NCBI RefSeq assembly: GCF_043195135.1
Contig: NZ_JBAFWP010000019.1
Length of the DNA: 64,000 bases
Direction: 5' to 3' (one strand)
Origin: NCEH01 sp043195135
Lineage (GTDB): Bacteria; Pseudomonadota; Alphaproteobacteria; Rhizobiales; Xanthobacteraceae
The notes beneath the pieces are model-generated. The model was not told where the DNA came from and searched no databases. It saw only the letters and a program-made list of their open reading frames with translations. This document shows, one piece after another, positions 43,119 to 51,968 of this stretch; position 1 is the first letter of the stretch; every line of letters starts with the position of its first letter. A program made the position numbers and the translations under genes.

Positions 43119-43757
43119 TCACTCCTGAATTGGGCGCGAGGGGTACGCGCCGCGAGGGAACTCCGCAAGTCGCGCCGCATAGCGCGCCATCAGGTCCACT
43201 TCGAGATTGATGTCGTCGCCCGCTTTCACGCCCCCCCAGGAGGTGACCGCCAGGGTGTGGGGAATGAGCAGGCAGGTGAAGAAATTGCCGTCCACGGTAT
43301 TCACCGTGAGCGAGGTGCCGTCGAGGCAGACCGAGCCCTTGGCGGCGATGAAGCGGGCAAGATCCGCCGGCGCCTCGAAGGTGAATTTGGTGGTCTCGGC
43401 GAAATCCTCGCGCGCTTGAACGCGCGCCATGGCGTCCACATGGCCGGTGACGATATGCCCGCCGAGTTCCGCGCCGATGGCGAGCGCGCGCTCCAGATTG
43501 ATGCGCCGCCCCGCCTGCCATTGCGCCACCGTGGTGATGGCCAAGGTCTCGGGCGCCGCATCCACGGTGAAGAGGCTGCGCCGGGGGCCGCCCTCGCGCA
43601 CGCCCGTCACCGTGAGGCAGACGCCGGAACAGGCGATCGACGCGCCGATGGCGATGCCGGCGGGATCATAATCCGAGGCGATGGTGAGGGTGCGCACCTC
43701 GTGATGGGCGGCAACCTCGGTGAGAAGGCCAAGATCCGTGACGATGCCGGTGAACAT
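43119..43757 (-). CDS. ribE: Riboflavin synthase
   Basis: 212 residues with the two lumazine-binding repeats of riboflavin synthase alpha chain. The first starts MFTGIVTDLGLLTEV and holds GVCLTVTG; the second, near residue 100, starts GGHIVTGHVDAMARV and holds GTSLTVNTVDGNFF. It makes riboflavin by dismutating two lumazines from RibH. The start at 43757 is the only one that gives the conserved MFTGIV start; an upstream reading across the gap with ribD has no conserved sequence. No FMN riboswitch is seen in the gap upstream. Confidence 0.97.
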   Translation of the reverse strand: MFTGIVTDLGLLTEVAAHHEVRTLTIASDYDPAGIAIGASIACSGVCLTVTGVREGGPRRSLFTVDAAPETLAITTVAQWQAGRRINLERALAIGAELGGHIVTGHVDAMARVQAREDFAETTKFTFEAPADLARFIAAKGSVCLDGTSLTVNTVDGNFFTCLLIPHTLAVTSWGGVKAGDDINLEVDLMARYAARLAEFPRGAYPSRPIQE

Positions 43758-43980
43758 GGTGTGCGTCCAAATCCATAGGGACCCGGCGGCACCCGCGTTC
43801 CTGCCGGAACGCCCGTGGCACCGCCCGGCCACGCGGCGCGCGCGCCAGGGTGCGCCGCAAAAGCCAGATGTCACGCCCTTAGAGCATGTCGCGGCGAAAA
43901 TCGCGTCCCTTTTTCGCGAGGGCGCGGCGCCGCGGCGCATGGCGCCCCTGCGTCTGGCGCGGGTGGCGGGCGCAGCGGCC
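43758..43980. other. ribD-ribE intergenic region
   Basis: 223 bases. A stretch at 43879-43920 (starting TTAGAGCATGTCGCG) resembles the edge of another short repeat family common in these genomes. No gene, riboswitch or clear promoter is seen. Confidence 0.35.
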
Positions 43981-45117
43981 TCAGCGTCGGCGCAGCCGCG
44001 TGAGATGATCCGCGCCAAGGTCCGCACGCTCCACCTCAACGAAGCCAACCGGCGCGGAAAGGCGCTCCAGCGCCCGCCCCGGAAGGGCGTCGAGCGCGTC
44101 GGGGCCGAGGGTGCCGGCGCCCCGCAGGAGCGCCACTTCATCCACGAGGCCTGAATCCAGCAGGGCAACGGCCAGGTGCGGGCCGCCTTCCACCATCAGG
44201 CGGGTGACGCCCAGCAGCCCGAGCAGATGCAGGCTCGCGCCGAGATCGAGCCGCCCGTCGCCCGCGCGCGGCACGCGCAGCACTTCGAGCCCGAGATCCA
44301 CCAGGATGCGCTCCGGGCCGAGGGGGGCATCCTCCGCGCAGATCACCCAGACCGGAACTTCCTGCGCGGTGCGCACCAGGGCTGAGGTCGGCGGCAGGCG
44401 CAAATCGCTGTCCAGCACCACGCGCACCGGCGAGCGCCCTTCCAGGCCCGGCAGGCGGCAGGTGAGCATGGGATCGTCCGCCAGCACGGTGCCGATGCCG
44501 ACCATGATGGCATCGCTATGGGCGCGCATGAGATGGACGCGGGTGCGCGCCTCCTCCCCCGTGATGGCCGCCGGACGGGGACCGGGCAGCGCCGCCTTGC
44601 CGTCGGCGGAAACCGCCATCTTCAGCAGCACATGGGGCCGGCCGCGCGTGACGCGGCTGATATGGCCGGCATGATCCTCCAGCGCCTGTTCGGCGCCGAC
44701 CCCCACCGTGACCCAGATGCCGGCGGCCCGCAGGCGCGCGACGCCCCGGCCCTTCACGCGATGGTCGGGATCCTCGATCGCCGCCACCACCCGGCTGATG
44801 CCGGCGGCGACCACCGCATCCGCGCATGGCGGCGTGCGGCCGTGATGGGAGCAGGGTTCGAGCGTGACATAGAGCGTCGCCCCGCGTGCGCCCTCGCCGG
44901 CCTGCGCGAGCGCCAGCGGCTCGGCATGGGGCCGCCCGGCAGGGGCGGTGCCGGCGGCGCCGAGGATCCTGGGGCCGTGCTGCGTCTGCCGCACGACAAT
45001 GGCGCCAACCGAGGGATTGGGCCAGGTGCGGCCGAGGCCTTCCTGTCCGACCCGCAGCGCCTCGGCCATCAGGCGTTCGTCTTCCTGCGGGGAAATGACC
45101 GCCTCTGGGGCTGCCAT
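43981..45117 (-). CDS. ribD: Bifunctional riboflavin deaminase-reductase
   Basis: 378 residues. The N-terminal zinc deaminase (about 1-150) shows the HAE motif (His64, Glu66) in GRPHAEPLAL and PCSHHGRTPPCADA (Cys89, Cys98). The C-terminal reductase (about 155-375) uses NADPH and has VLLKMAVSADGKAAL, MVGIGTVLADDPML and LMVEGGPHLAVALLDSGLVDE. The two activities turn the GTP-derived pyrimidine into the ribitylamino form. It lies five bases after the nrdR stop. ribB/ribA is not in this window. Confidence 0.97.
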   Translation of the reverse strand: MAAPEAVISPQEDERLMAEALRVGQEGLGRTWPNPSVGAIVVRQTQHGPRILGAAGTAPAGRPHAEPLALAQAGEGARGATLYVTLEPCSHHGRTPPCADAVVAAGISRVVAAIEDPDHRVKGRGVARLRAAGIWVTVGVGAEQALEDHAGHISRVTRGRPHVLLKMAVSADGKAALPGPRPAAITGEEARTRVHLMRAHSDAIMVGIGTVLADDPMLTCRLPGLEGRSPVRVVLDSDLRLPPTSALVRTAQEVPVWVICAEDAPLGPERILVDLGLEVLRVPRAGDGRLDLGASLHLLGLLGVTRLMVEGGPHLAVALLDSGLVDEVALLRGAGTLGPDALDALPGRALERLSAPVGFVEVERADLGADHLTRLRRR

Positions 45118-45121
45118 GGGA

Positions 45122-45619
45122 TCAGTCCTCGCGCGCCGGGGACGCCACCGGCGCGGGCCGGCCCTCGCCGTCGCTCGACAGCTCGCCGAGGAGGCTCTCG
45201 AAATCCTTCGCCTCGCGGAAATTGCGATAGACCGAGGCGAACCGCACGTAAGCCACGTCGTCGATCTGCTTGAGGCCTTCCATCACCAGTTCGCCGATGG
45301 TCTCCGAGGTGATGTCGCTGTCACCGAGGCTTTCCAATTGCCGCACCAGGCCGGAAAGCATGCGCTCCACCCGCTCCGGCTCCACCGGCCGCTTGCGCAA
45401 GGCGATCTCCACCGAGCGGGCGAGTTTGTCCCGGTCGAACGGCACCCGCCGGCCGGAGCGCTTCAACACCATCAGCTCGCGCAATTGCACGCGCTCGAAC
45501 GTGGTGAAGCGGCCGCCGCAATCGGGGCACACCCGGCGGCGGCGGATGGCCGTATTGTCCTCGGTCGGCCGGCTATCCTTGACCTGGGTGTCCAGGCTTC
45601 CGCAGTACGGACACCGCAT
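45122..45619 (-). CDS. nrdR: NrdR transcriptional repressor of ribonucleotide reductases
   Basis: 165 residues; NrdR represses nrd genes when ATP/dATP signals a full pool. A zinc ribbon (Cys3, Cys6, Cys31, Cys34 in MRCPYCGSLD and VCPDCGGRFTTFE) is followed by an ATP cone (about 46-140), with LMVLKRSGRRVPFDRDKLARSVEIALRKRPV. The C-terminal tail is longer and acidic. Its start is 27 bases after the glyA stop; glyA-nrdR-ribD order is conserved in related bacteria. Confidence 0.98.
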   Translation of the reverse strand: MRCPYCGSLDTQVKDSRPTEDNTAIRRRRVCPDCGGRFTTFERVQLRELMVLKRSGRRVPFDRDKLARSVEIALRKRPVEPERVERMLSGLVRQLESLGDSDITSETIGELVMEGLKQIDDVAYVRFASVYRNFREAKDFESLLGELSSDGEGRPAPVASPARED

Positions 45620-45646
45620 GTTGGATAGCCCCCCGGCGCCCCGCGC

Positions 45647-46960
45647 TCAGCTGTAGATGGGGAAGCGCGCGAGAAGCTCGGCCACCTTCCCGCGAACCGC
45701 CTGTTCCACCAGGCTATCCTCGTCCGTGCCCTTCTGCGAGAGCACGTCGAGGACTTCCGCGATCATGTGGCCCACCTGCTGGAATTCCGCCACCCCGAAA
45801 CCGCGCGTCGTGCCCGCCGGCGTGCCGAGACGCACGCCCGAGGTGACGAAGGGCTTTTCGGGATCGAACGGAATGCCGTTCTTGTTGGTGGTGATGTGGG
45901 CCCGCCCGAGCGCCGCCTCGGAGACCTTGCCGGTCAGCCGCTTGGGGCGCAGGTCCACCAGCATCAGATGGGTGTCGGTGCCGCCCGAGACGATGGCGAA
46001 GCCGTGGCCGCGCAGCGTGTCGGCGAGCGCCTTGGCATTCTCCACCACATTCTTCGCATAGATCTTGAACGAGGGCTGGAGCGCCTCGCCGAACGCCACC
46101 GCCTTGCCGGCGATGACATGCATCAGCGGGCCGCCCTGGATGCCGGGGAAGATCGCCGAATTGATCTTCTTGGCCAGATCCTCGTCATTGGTCAGGATCA
46201 TGCCGCCGCGCGGGCCGCGCAGGGTCTTGTGGGTGGTGGTGGTCACCACATGGGCGTGGGGGAACGGGCTCGGATGCGCGCCGCCCGCCACCAGGCCGGC
46301 GAAATGCGCCATGTCCACCATGAGCTTGGCGCCCACCGAATCGGCGATGGCGCGCATCTTGGCGAAATCGATGATGCGCGGATAAGCCGAGCCGCCGGCG
46401 ACGATCACCTTGGGCTTATGCTGGTCGGCGAGCCGCGCCACTTCCTCGTAATCGATGCGCTGGTCGTCCTCGCGCACGCCATAGGGGATGGGCGTGAACC
46501 ACTTGCCGGACATGTTGACCGGCGAACCGTGGGTCAGGTGGCCGCCGGCCGCCAGATTGAGGCCGAGGAACACGTCGCCGGGCTGCATCAGGGCGAAGAA
46601 CACCGCCTGATTGGCCTGGCTGCCGGAATTGGGCTGCACATTGGCGAAGCTGCATCCGAACAGCTTCTTCGCCCGGTCGATCGCGAGGTTTTCCGCCACG
46701 TCCACGAACTGGCAGCCGCCGTAATAGCGCTTGCCGGGATAGCCCTCGGCATATTTGTTCGTGAGCACCGACCCCTGGGCTTCGAGAACCGCGCGCGAGA
46801 CGATGTTCTCGGACGCAATGAGTTCGATTTCCTCGCGCTGGCGACCGAGCTCCGCGGTGATGGCGGCGGCGATCTCGGGATCGCTCTCCGAGAGCGGCGC
46901 GGAGAAGAAGCGGGTCAGATCCTCCGTGACGGAGGCGCGGTTCGCGTCGAGCGAGGCCAT
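45647..46960 (-). CDS. glyA: Serine hydroxymethyltransferase
   Basis: 437-residue PLP enzyme that turns serine and tetrahydrofolate into glycine and 5,10-methylene-THF. Motifs are ELIASENIVSRAVLEAQGSVLTNKYAEGYPGKRYYGGC, ANVQPNSGSQANQAVFFAL, and the PLP lysine in TTTTHKTLRGPRGGMIL. The start (MASLDANRAS) gives the usual N-terminus; a GTG-led extension upstream runs 74 codons of unlikely sequence. It is the promoter-proximal gene for nrdR and the riboflavin genes. Confidence 0.97.
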   Translation of the reverse strand: MASLDANRASVTEDLTRFFSAPLSESDPEIAAAITAELGRQREEIELIASENIVSRAVLEAQGSVLTNKYAEGYPGKRYYGGCQFVDVAENLAIDRAKKLFGCSFANVQPNSGSQANQAVFFALMQPGDVFLGLNLAAGGHLTHGSPVNMSGKWFTPIPYGVREDDQRIDYEEVARLADQHKPKVIVAGGSAYPRIIDFAKMRAIADSVGAKLMVDMAHFAGLVAGGAHPSPFPHAHVVTTTTHKTLRGPRGGMILTNDEDLAKKINSAIFPGIQGGPLMHVIAGKAVAFGEALQPSFKIYAKNVVENAKALADTLRGHGFAIVSGGTDTHLMLVDLRPKRLTGKVSEAALGRAHITTNKNGIPFDPEKPFVTSGVRLGTPAGTTRGFGVAEFQQVGHMIAEVLDVLSQKGTDEDSLVEQAVRGKVAELLARFPIYS

Positions 46961-47188
46961 GAAGGTGGTCTCCGAGGGTTTCGCTGCGCCGGCTCGCGGC
47001 ACGGCTGGCGCGAACTTGGGCAGGGGTGGTCGCTTAGCACAGGGTAGCGGCCAAGTCCAAAGCCGCGCCCCCCCCTTTCCGGCACGGCTGGCTTGCGCGC
47101 GCGGAAGCGCGCGGCACAAGGGCGCGCCGCAAGGCACGCGGCGCGGCGGCGACAGGGCGCGCCCGCGCCCTGCCCGCTCCACGCGGCA

Positions 47189-48046
47189 TCAGCGCGGGTT
47201 GAAGTTGACCGGCACCGTGAGGCTGATGGTGCTGCCCGTGACTTCCGGCGGCGGCGCCGGCACGGGCGAGGCGCGCTGGATCAGGGCCAGCACTTCCCGG
47301 TCCAGGGCGGCGGAGCCGGCGGAGCCGGCGAGGCTCGAGGACACGACCCGCCCCGAACGGTCGATGGTGAAGCGCAGGCGCGCCATGCCCTTGTCGCCAT
47401 TGGCATCGGAAGGATAGCGCTTATAGCGGTTGAGGTGCGCCATCAGCTGCCCGCGCCAGGTCGCCTGCGCCGCCGAGCTGGCGGAGGATGCGCCGACCGC
47501 GGGCGCCGCGGCCGTGGCGGCCACCGGCGCATCGGTCTTCGGCGCGGCGGTGGTGGCCGGCGCGGCGGGCTTGCGGCTCGCCTTCTTCTTCGGCGGCTCG
47601 GGCTTTTCCTGCGGCTTCGGCTTTTCCTTCACCTCCTCCACCGGCTTCTGCTGGGGCAGCATCACCTCGGCCATGGGCGGGGGCGGCGGAAGCTCGAAGA
47701 CTTCTTCCACCTTCTCCATCACCTGCGGCTCGGGCGGCGGGGGCGAATCATCCAGCGTGTCGGGTGCGTCGGGCACTGGCTCGGGCGCCTTCACCATGGG
47801 CGGGCCGGGCGCGACATCCGGGGTTTCCGAGGGCGAGGACACCGCGAGATCCGCGAGTTCGATCACCATCGCGGCGGCCGGAAGGTCGCCCTCCTGCTCG
47901 CGCTGCCAATAGAGGCCGATATAGACCAGCGCGCCGTGGATGAGGAAGATCACCAGCGCCGCCAGGGCCCAGCGCGCCACGAACGCGAGAACCTCGGCGC
48001 GCGTGGGATGGTGCCAGTGAAAATGGGGATGGTGGATCGTCGTCAC
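47189..48046 (-). CDS. tonB: TonB family energy transducer
   Basis: 285 residues starting GTG at 48046, overlapping the exbD stop by four bases. After a His-rich N-terminus (TTIHHPHFHWHHPTRAEV) one membrane helix (about 23-40) leads to a long Pro/Lys/Glu-rich spacer (about 65-190) that spans the periplasm, then the TonB C-terminal domain with LNRYKRYPSDANGDKGMARLRFTIDRSGRV and SPVPAPPPEVTG. It couples the proton motive force from ExbB-ExbD to outer-membrane receptors. The His-rich N-terminus (six His in the first 15 residues) is unusual. Confidence 0.95.
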   Translation of the reverse strand: MTTIHHPHFHWHHPTRAEVLAFVARWALAALVIFLIHGALVYIGLYWQREQEGDLPAAAMVIELADLAVSSPSETPDVAPGPPMVKAPEPVPDAPDTLDDSPPPPEPQVMEKVEEVFELPPPPPMAEVMLPQQKPVEEVKEKPKPQEKPEPPKKKASRKPAAPATTAAPKTDAPVAATAAAPAVGASSASSAAQATWRGQLMAHLNRYKRYPSDANGDKGMARLRFTIDRSGRVVSSSLAGSAGSAALDREVLALIQRASPVPAPPPEVTGSTISLTVPVNFNPR

Positions 48047-48564
48047 CGCCCTGCCCCTGGCGTGGCGGACGCGGGCGCGGCAGAGGGCGCGGCAGGCGGC
48101 GCGGAAGCTGGCGCGGCGCTGCCGGGAGCTGCGGGCGCGGCCCCGCCAGGCGCGCCTTCCAGCCCCACCAGCGCCACCTTCAGATAGCCGGCGTTGCGCA
48201 GGAGGTTCATCACCTCCATCACGTCGCCATAGGGCACGGAGCGGTCGGCGCGCACGAACACGCGCTGCTGCTTGTCGCCGTTCGAGGCGGCGTCGAGCAC
48301 CCGGCCGAAGCCGTCGCACGGCACCTGGTCATTGCCGAGCGACAGGGAGAGATCGCTTTTCACCGTGAGAAACAGCGGCTTGTCCGGGCGCGGCTGCGGC
48401 TGGGCGTTGGAGGTCGGCAGGTCCACCTGCACGTCCACCGTGGCGAGCGGCGCGGCCACCATGAAGATGATCAGCAGCACCAGGATCACGTCGATGAAGG
48501 GCGTGACGTTGATTTCGTGGTTTTCGGCGAGATCGTCCCCGCCGAGATCGAGCTTCGCGGCCAT
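48043..48564 (-). CDS. exbD: ExbD biopolymer transport protein
   Basis: 173 residues; N-terminal membrane helix (about 18-40) with the key Asp in EINVTPFIDVILVLLIIFMVAAPL, periplasmic domain with KPLFLTVKSDLSLSLGNDQVP and VFVRADRSVPYGDVMEVMNLLRNAGYLKVALVG. It ends with an Ala/Pro-rich tail. It overlaps the following tonB by four bases and lies three bases after exbB. Together they are the Ton motor; iron or other control is not seen in the sequence. Confidence 0.96.
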   Translation of the reverse strand: MAAKLDLGGDDLAENHEINVTPFIDVILVLLIIFMVAAPLATVDVQVDLPTSNAQPQPRPDKPLFLTVKSDLSLSLGNDQVPCDGFGRVLDAASNGDKQQRVFVRADRSVPYGDVMEVMNLLRNAGYLKVALVGLEGAPGGAAPAAPGSAAPASAPPAAPSAAPASATPGAGR

Positions 48565-48567
48565 GGC

Positions 48568-49626
48568 TCACTCCGCCGCCGCGCGCAGGGGCGGCACGGC
48601 GATGCCCGCATCCTGCCGGTCGAGATCGCGCGAGAGGTGCCGCAGCACTTCGGAAGAGGAATCCCCGAGCGTCGCCTTGTAATTGGCGATGGCGCGGGCG
48701 AACACGTTGTAGATCACAACCGCCGGAATGGCGGCGACAAGGCCGATGGCGGTGGCGAGCAGCGCTTCCGCGATGCCCGGGGCCACCACGGCGAGATTGG
48801 TGGTCTGCGCCTTCGAGATGCCGATGAAGCTGTTCATGATGCCCCAGACGGTGCCGAACAGACCGACGAACGGAGCGGTCGCGCCGATGGTCGCGAGAAG
48901 GCCCGTGCCCACCTGCATGCGGCGCGTGGCATAGGCATCGATCCGGCTGAGGGAAATCGCCACCCGCTCCTTGATGCCTTCGGCCGGCAGGCCGCGCGAG
49001 GCCTCAAGCTCCGCCAGGGCGGCGCGCACCAGGCGATTGGTGGTGGTCTTGGCGGTGCCGAGCGCGCCGGCGGCCGGCAGGAGCCCGCTCGACTGGCGCA
49101 GGATCTTGAGGCCGCGCCGCGCCTGGCCGAGCGCCAGGATGAGTTCGAGCACCTTCACCACCGCGACGGTCCAGGTGACCACGGAGGCGAAGGCGAGCCC
49201 GAGCATCACCGCCTTCACCACCAGATCCGCCGCCATGAACATGCCCCAGGGCGAAAGATCATGCGGCAGGATCAGCGATGCAGAGGTTGCGGCGGGGGCC
49301 GCCGGCGCGGCGCGCGGGGCGTCCGGGCCGGGAGCGACCGAAGCGGGGCCGACCGCCGGCTGAGGTGCGCCGGGCGCAGCGGCGCCGGGCGCCGAGGAGA
49401 CAGGAGCGGAGGATACCGGAGCGGAAGAGAGCGGAGCGGCGGGCGAGGCAGGCAGCGCGGGCAAGCTGGGCTGCGCGGGCGAGGCCGCCGGGGCGGCCTG
49501 CGCTTGCGGCGCCGGCTGCTGCGCCATCACTTCAGGTGCCGCAAAGGCACCGGCCAGGACCAGGGAAAGAATCGAACCCCAACGGACGCATGCGCGGGGC
49601 ATGCATGAAAATTCGCGTGTCGACAT
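48568..49626 (-). CDS. exbB: ExbB (TonB-system energiser)
   Basis: 352 residues. An N-terminal signal (about 1-35) is followed by a long Ala/Pro/Ser linker (about 36-115, with SSAPVSSAPVSSAPG), then MotA/TolQ/ExbB helices: DLSPWGMFMAADLVVKAVMLGLAFASVVTWTV, GLLATIGATAPFVGLFGTVWGIMNSFIGI and VVAPGIAEALLATAIGLVAAIPAVVIYNVFARAI. The long N-terminal type of ExbB is usual in alphaproteobacteria. The start may be eight codons later (MPRACVRWG at 49602). It is the first gene of exbB-exbD-tonB. Confidence 0.95.
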   Translation of the reverse strand: MSTREFSCMPRACVRWGSILSLVLAGAFAAPEVMAQQPAPQAQAAPAASPAQPSLPALPASPAAPLSSAPVSSAPVSSAPGAAAPGAPQPAVGPASVAPGPDAPRAAPAAPAATSASLILPHDLSPWGMFMAADLVVKAVMLGLAFASVVTWTVAVVKVLELILALGQARRGLKILRQSSGLLPAAGALGTAKTTTNRLVRAALAELEASRGLPAEGIKERVAISLSRIDAYATRRMQVGTGLLATIGATAPFVGLFGTVWGIMNSFIGISKAQTTNLAVVAPGIAEALLATAIGLVAAIPAVVIYNVFARAIANYKATLGDSSSEVLRHLSRDLDRQDAGIAVPPLRAAAE

Positions 49627-49928
49627 CGCGCTTCACCGGCAAGAAATAAAGAAAGCTGGTTTGGCTGGCGACCCGCTGCGGGGATTGGCTGGCTGACTCA
49701 TTTCTTACGCCATCAAAGGAGCGACGTTAAGCTTTTTTCGCGGCTGCGACCATGCGCCCGGATACCGCTGCGTCATGCCGCCTCACGTTTTCGCCGCGCC
49801 GGACGCACGCCACGGCCGGTCGGCGCGGCCCGCTTCCCGTCTTCGTGTCCGGGCGCGGGATTGACGCCGTCCCCGTCCTCGCTTAACGCGTCGGCGCTCC
49901 TGACACTGATGGAAACGCGCCCCGCGCC
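49627..49928. other. exbB-rimO divergent intergenic region
   Basis: 302 bases. No gene. A possible promoter for rimO has TTGACG at 49861-49866, a 17-base spacer and TAACGC at 49884-49889, about 40 bases before the start; the -10 is weak. The exbB promoter is not obvious, and I cannot support a Fur, Irr or RirA site. Confidence 0.35.
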
Positions 49929-51263
49929 ATGGCCGAACTCGCGCCGAAGACCTCGCCTCGTATTTCGTTCGTCTCGCTTGGCTGCCCGAAGGCCCTGGTG
50001 GACAGCGAGCGCATCATCACGCGGCTGCGCGCCGAAGGCTATGAACTCTCCCGCGGCCATGACGGCGCGGACCTCGTGATCGTCAACACCTGCGGGTTCC
50101 TGGACAGCGCGAAGGCCGAGAGCCTCTCGGCCATCGGCGAGGCGCTGGCGGAAAACGGCAAGGTGGTGGTCACCGGCTGCATGGGCGCCGAGCCCGAGCA
50201 GATCCGCGCGGTGCACCCGAGCGTGCTCGCCATCTCCGGCCCCCAGCAATATGAGAGCGTGCTTGCCGCCGTGCACGAGGCGGTGCCGCCGCAGCATGAT
50301 CCGTTCCTGGATCTGGTGCCCGAGCACGGCATCAAGCTCACCCCGCGCCATTACGCCTATCTGAAGATCTCCGAGGGCTGCAACAATCGCTGCACCTTCT
50401 GCATCATCCCCAAGCTGCGCGGCGACCTTGTGAGCCGCCCCCTCGCCGATGTGATGCGCGAGGCCGAGCGCCTCGTCGCCGCCGGGGTGAAGGAATTGCT
50501 GGTGATCTCGCAGGACACCTCGGCCTATGGCGTCGACATCAAATATGCCGAGAGCCTGTGGCGCGACCGCGAACGCGCCGCCCGCTTCTTCGATCTCGCC
50601 GAGGCGCTGGGCGAACTCGGCGCCTGGGTGCGCCTGCATTATGTCTATCCCTATCCCCATGTGGACCGGGTGATGGACCTGATGGCGAGCGGCAAGGTGC
50701 TGCCCTATCTGGATATTCCCTTCCAGCACGCGAGCCCGACCGTGCTCCGGCGCATGAAGCGGCCGGCCTCGCAGGAAAAGACCCTGGCGCGCGTGCAGGC
50801 CTGGCGCGCGGCGGTGCCGGAGCTGACCTTGCGCTCCACCTTCATCGTTGGCTTTCCCGGCGAGAGCGAAGAAGAATTCACCGAGCTCCTCGACTTCCTG
50901 AAGGAAGCCGAGCTGGACCGCGTGGGCTGCTTCAAGTTCGAGCCGGTGGCCGGCGCCCCCGCCAACGAGATCGCCGCCCCGGTGCCGGACGAGGTGAAGG
51001 CCGAGCGCTACGACCGCTTCATGAAGACCCAGCAGGCGATTTCCGCGCGCCGGCTCAAGCGCAAGGTGGGCACGCGCCAGCAGGTGATCATCGACAGCGT
51101 CGGCCCGGCCGGCGCCATCGGCCGCACCAAGGGCGATGCGCCGGAGATCGACGGGCGCGTGCATGTGGCTTCGCGCCGGCCGCTGCGGGTGGGCGAAATC
51201 ACCTCGGTCAAGATCGAGGCGGCGGACGCCTACGACCTGCGGGGCACCGCCGTCGGCTTCTGA
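49929..51263 (+). CDS. rimO: Ribosomal protein S12 methylthiotransferase RimO
   Basis: 444 residues; a radical-SAM enzyme that adds a methylthio group to Asp88 of ribosomal protein S12. The N-terminal UPF0004 domain holds the cluster Cys19, Cys55 and Cys84 (SLGCPKALVDSE, NTCGFLD, TGCMGAEPE). The radical SAM motif is CNNRCTFC (Cys151, Cys155, Cys158). The C-terminal about 65 residues form the TRAM domain (RRLKRKVGTRQQVIIDSVG). The start at 49929 has a weak ribosome site. It converges on rpoZ. Confidence 0.97.
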   Translation: MAELAPKTSPRISFVSLGCPKALVDSERIITRLRAEGYELSRGHDGADLVIVNTCGFLDSAKAESLSAIGEALAENGKVVVTGCMGAEPEQIRAVHPSVLAISGPQQYESVLAAVHEAVPPQHDPFLDLVPEHGIKLTPRHYAYLKISEGCNNRCTFCIIPKLRGDLVSRPLADVMREAERLVAAGVKELLVISQDTSAYGVDIKYAESLWRDRERAARFFDLAEALGELGAWVRLHYVYPYPHVDRVMDLMASGKVLPYLDIPFQHASPTVLRRMKRPASQEKTLARVQAWRAAVPELTLRSTFIVGFPGESEEEFTELLDFLKEAELDRVGCFKFEPVAGAPANEIAAPVPDEVKAERYDRFMKTQQAISARRLKRKVGTRQQVIIDSVGPAGAIGRTKGDAPEIDGRVHVASRRPLRVGEITSVKIEAADAYDLRGTAVGF

Positions 51264-51293
51264 GGCCGGGCGCGCTTCACGGCAAGAGCGCCA

Positions 51294-51330
51294 AAAGAAA
51301 ACGCGGCCGGGGGCGCCGACCGCGTTCAAA
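51294..51330 (-). terminator. Terminator of rpoZ, between convergent rimO and rpoZ
   Basis: AACGCGG at 51300-51306 pairs with CCGCGTT at 51320-51326. Read on the minus strand, the stem runs into TTTTCTTTTGG, so it is a good intrinsic terminator for rpoZ, and can also stop rimO transcripts less well. Confidence 0.8.
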
Positions 51331-51378
51331 ATCACCGAAATCCCGCGAGATCATGCAGACCCGCGCAGGCCGAAGGGT

Positions 51379-51765
51379 TCAGCCCTCGTCCTCGTCGGTG
51401 TGCTCGGGCGGCACGAGGCCCTGGAGGCCGGCCAGCAGCTCTTCCTCGGTCATGCGGTCGAGCACGATGTCGGTATCGTCGCTGGACCCGACGCTGGAGG
51501 CGATCATCGGCACCGTCTCGGGTTCCGGCTCGTCCACCTCGGTATACTTCTGCAAGGTGTGGATGAGGTCTTCCTTCAGATCCTCGGGGCTCACCGTCTC
51601 ATCCGCGATCTCGCGCAGGGCAACGACCGGATTCTTGTCGTTGTCGCGGTCGACGGTGATCGGCGCCCCTGAGGAAATCATGCGGGCGCGGTGGCCGGCG
51701 AGGAGAACCAGCTCGAAACGGTTGTCGACCTTGTCGATGCAGTCCTCAACGGTGACACGGGCCAT
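51379..51765 (-). CDS. rpoZ: DNA-directed RNA polymerase omega subunit
   Basis: 128 residues; omega helps fold beta-prime. The conserved N-terminus MARVTVEDCIDKVDNRFELVLLAGHRARM and PVVALREIADETVSPEDLKEDLIHTLQK are all there. The C-terminus (about 85-128) is longer and acidic, as in many alphaproteobacteria. No relA/spoT gene follows, although rpoZ is often next to one in the order. It stands alone with its own terminator. Confidence 0.97.
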   Translation of the reverse strand: MARVTVEDCIDKVDNRFELVLLAGHRARMISSGAPITVDRDNDKNPVVALREIADETVSPEDLKEDLIHTLQKYTEVDEPEPETVPMIASSVGSSDDTDIVLDRMTEEELLAGLQGLVPPEHTDEDEG

Positions 51766-51968
51766 GGGCTCGGCACTCCCTCGTGCGCGGTAAGATAAGG
51801 TAGGATGTTCGTTTGAAGAGGGCTTGTTTACAGGAAAGCCCGGGATGCGGCAAGGGCAGGCGGGCTTTTCACTTGCGCTCCGCTTAAGTCTGGCGGAGAA
51901 AGGGCGGAATTACCATTTTATACCCATTCCAGCTTGTAAACTCTCCCTCTTGGTTTTGGACGCCCTTT

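Noticed and set aside
43758..43980. FMN riboswitch ahead of ribE
   Set aside because: The conserved RFN helices and loops are not present in this gap, and the genes are in the middle of an operon.
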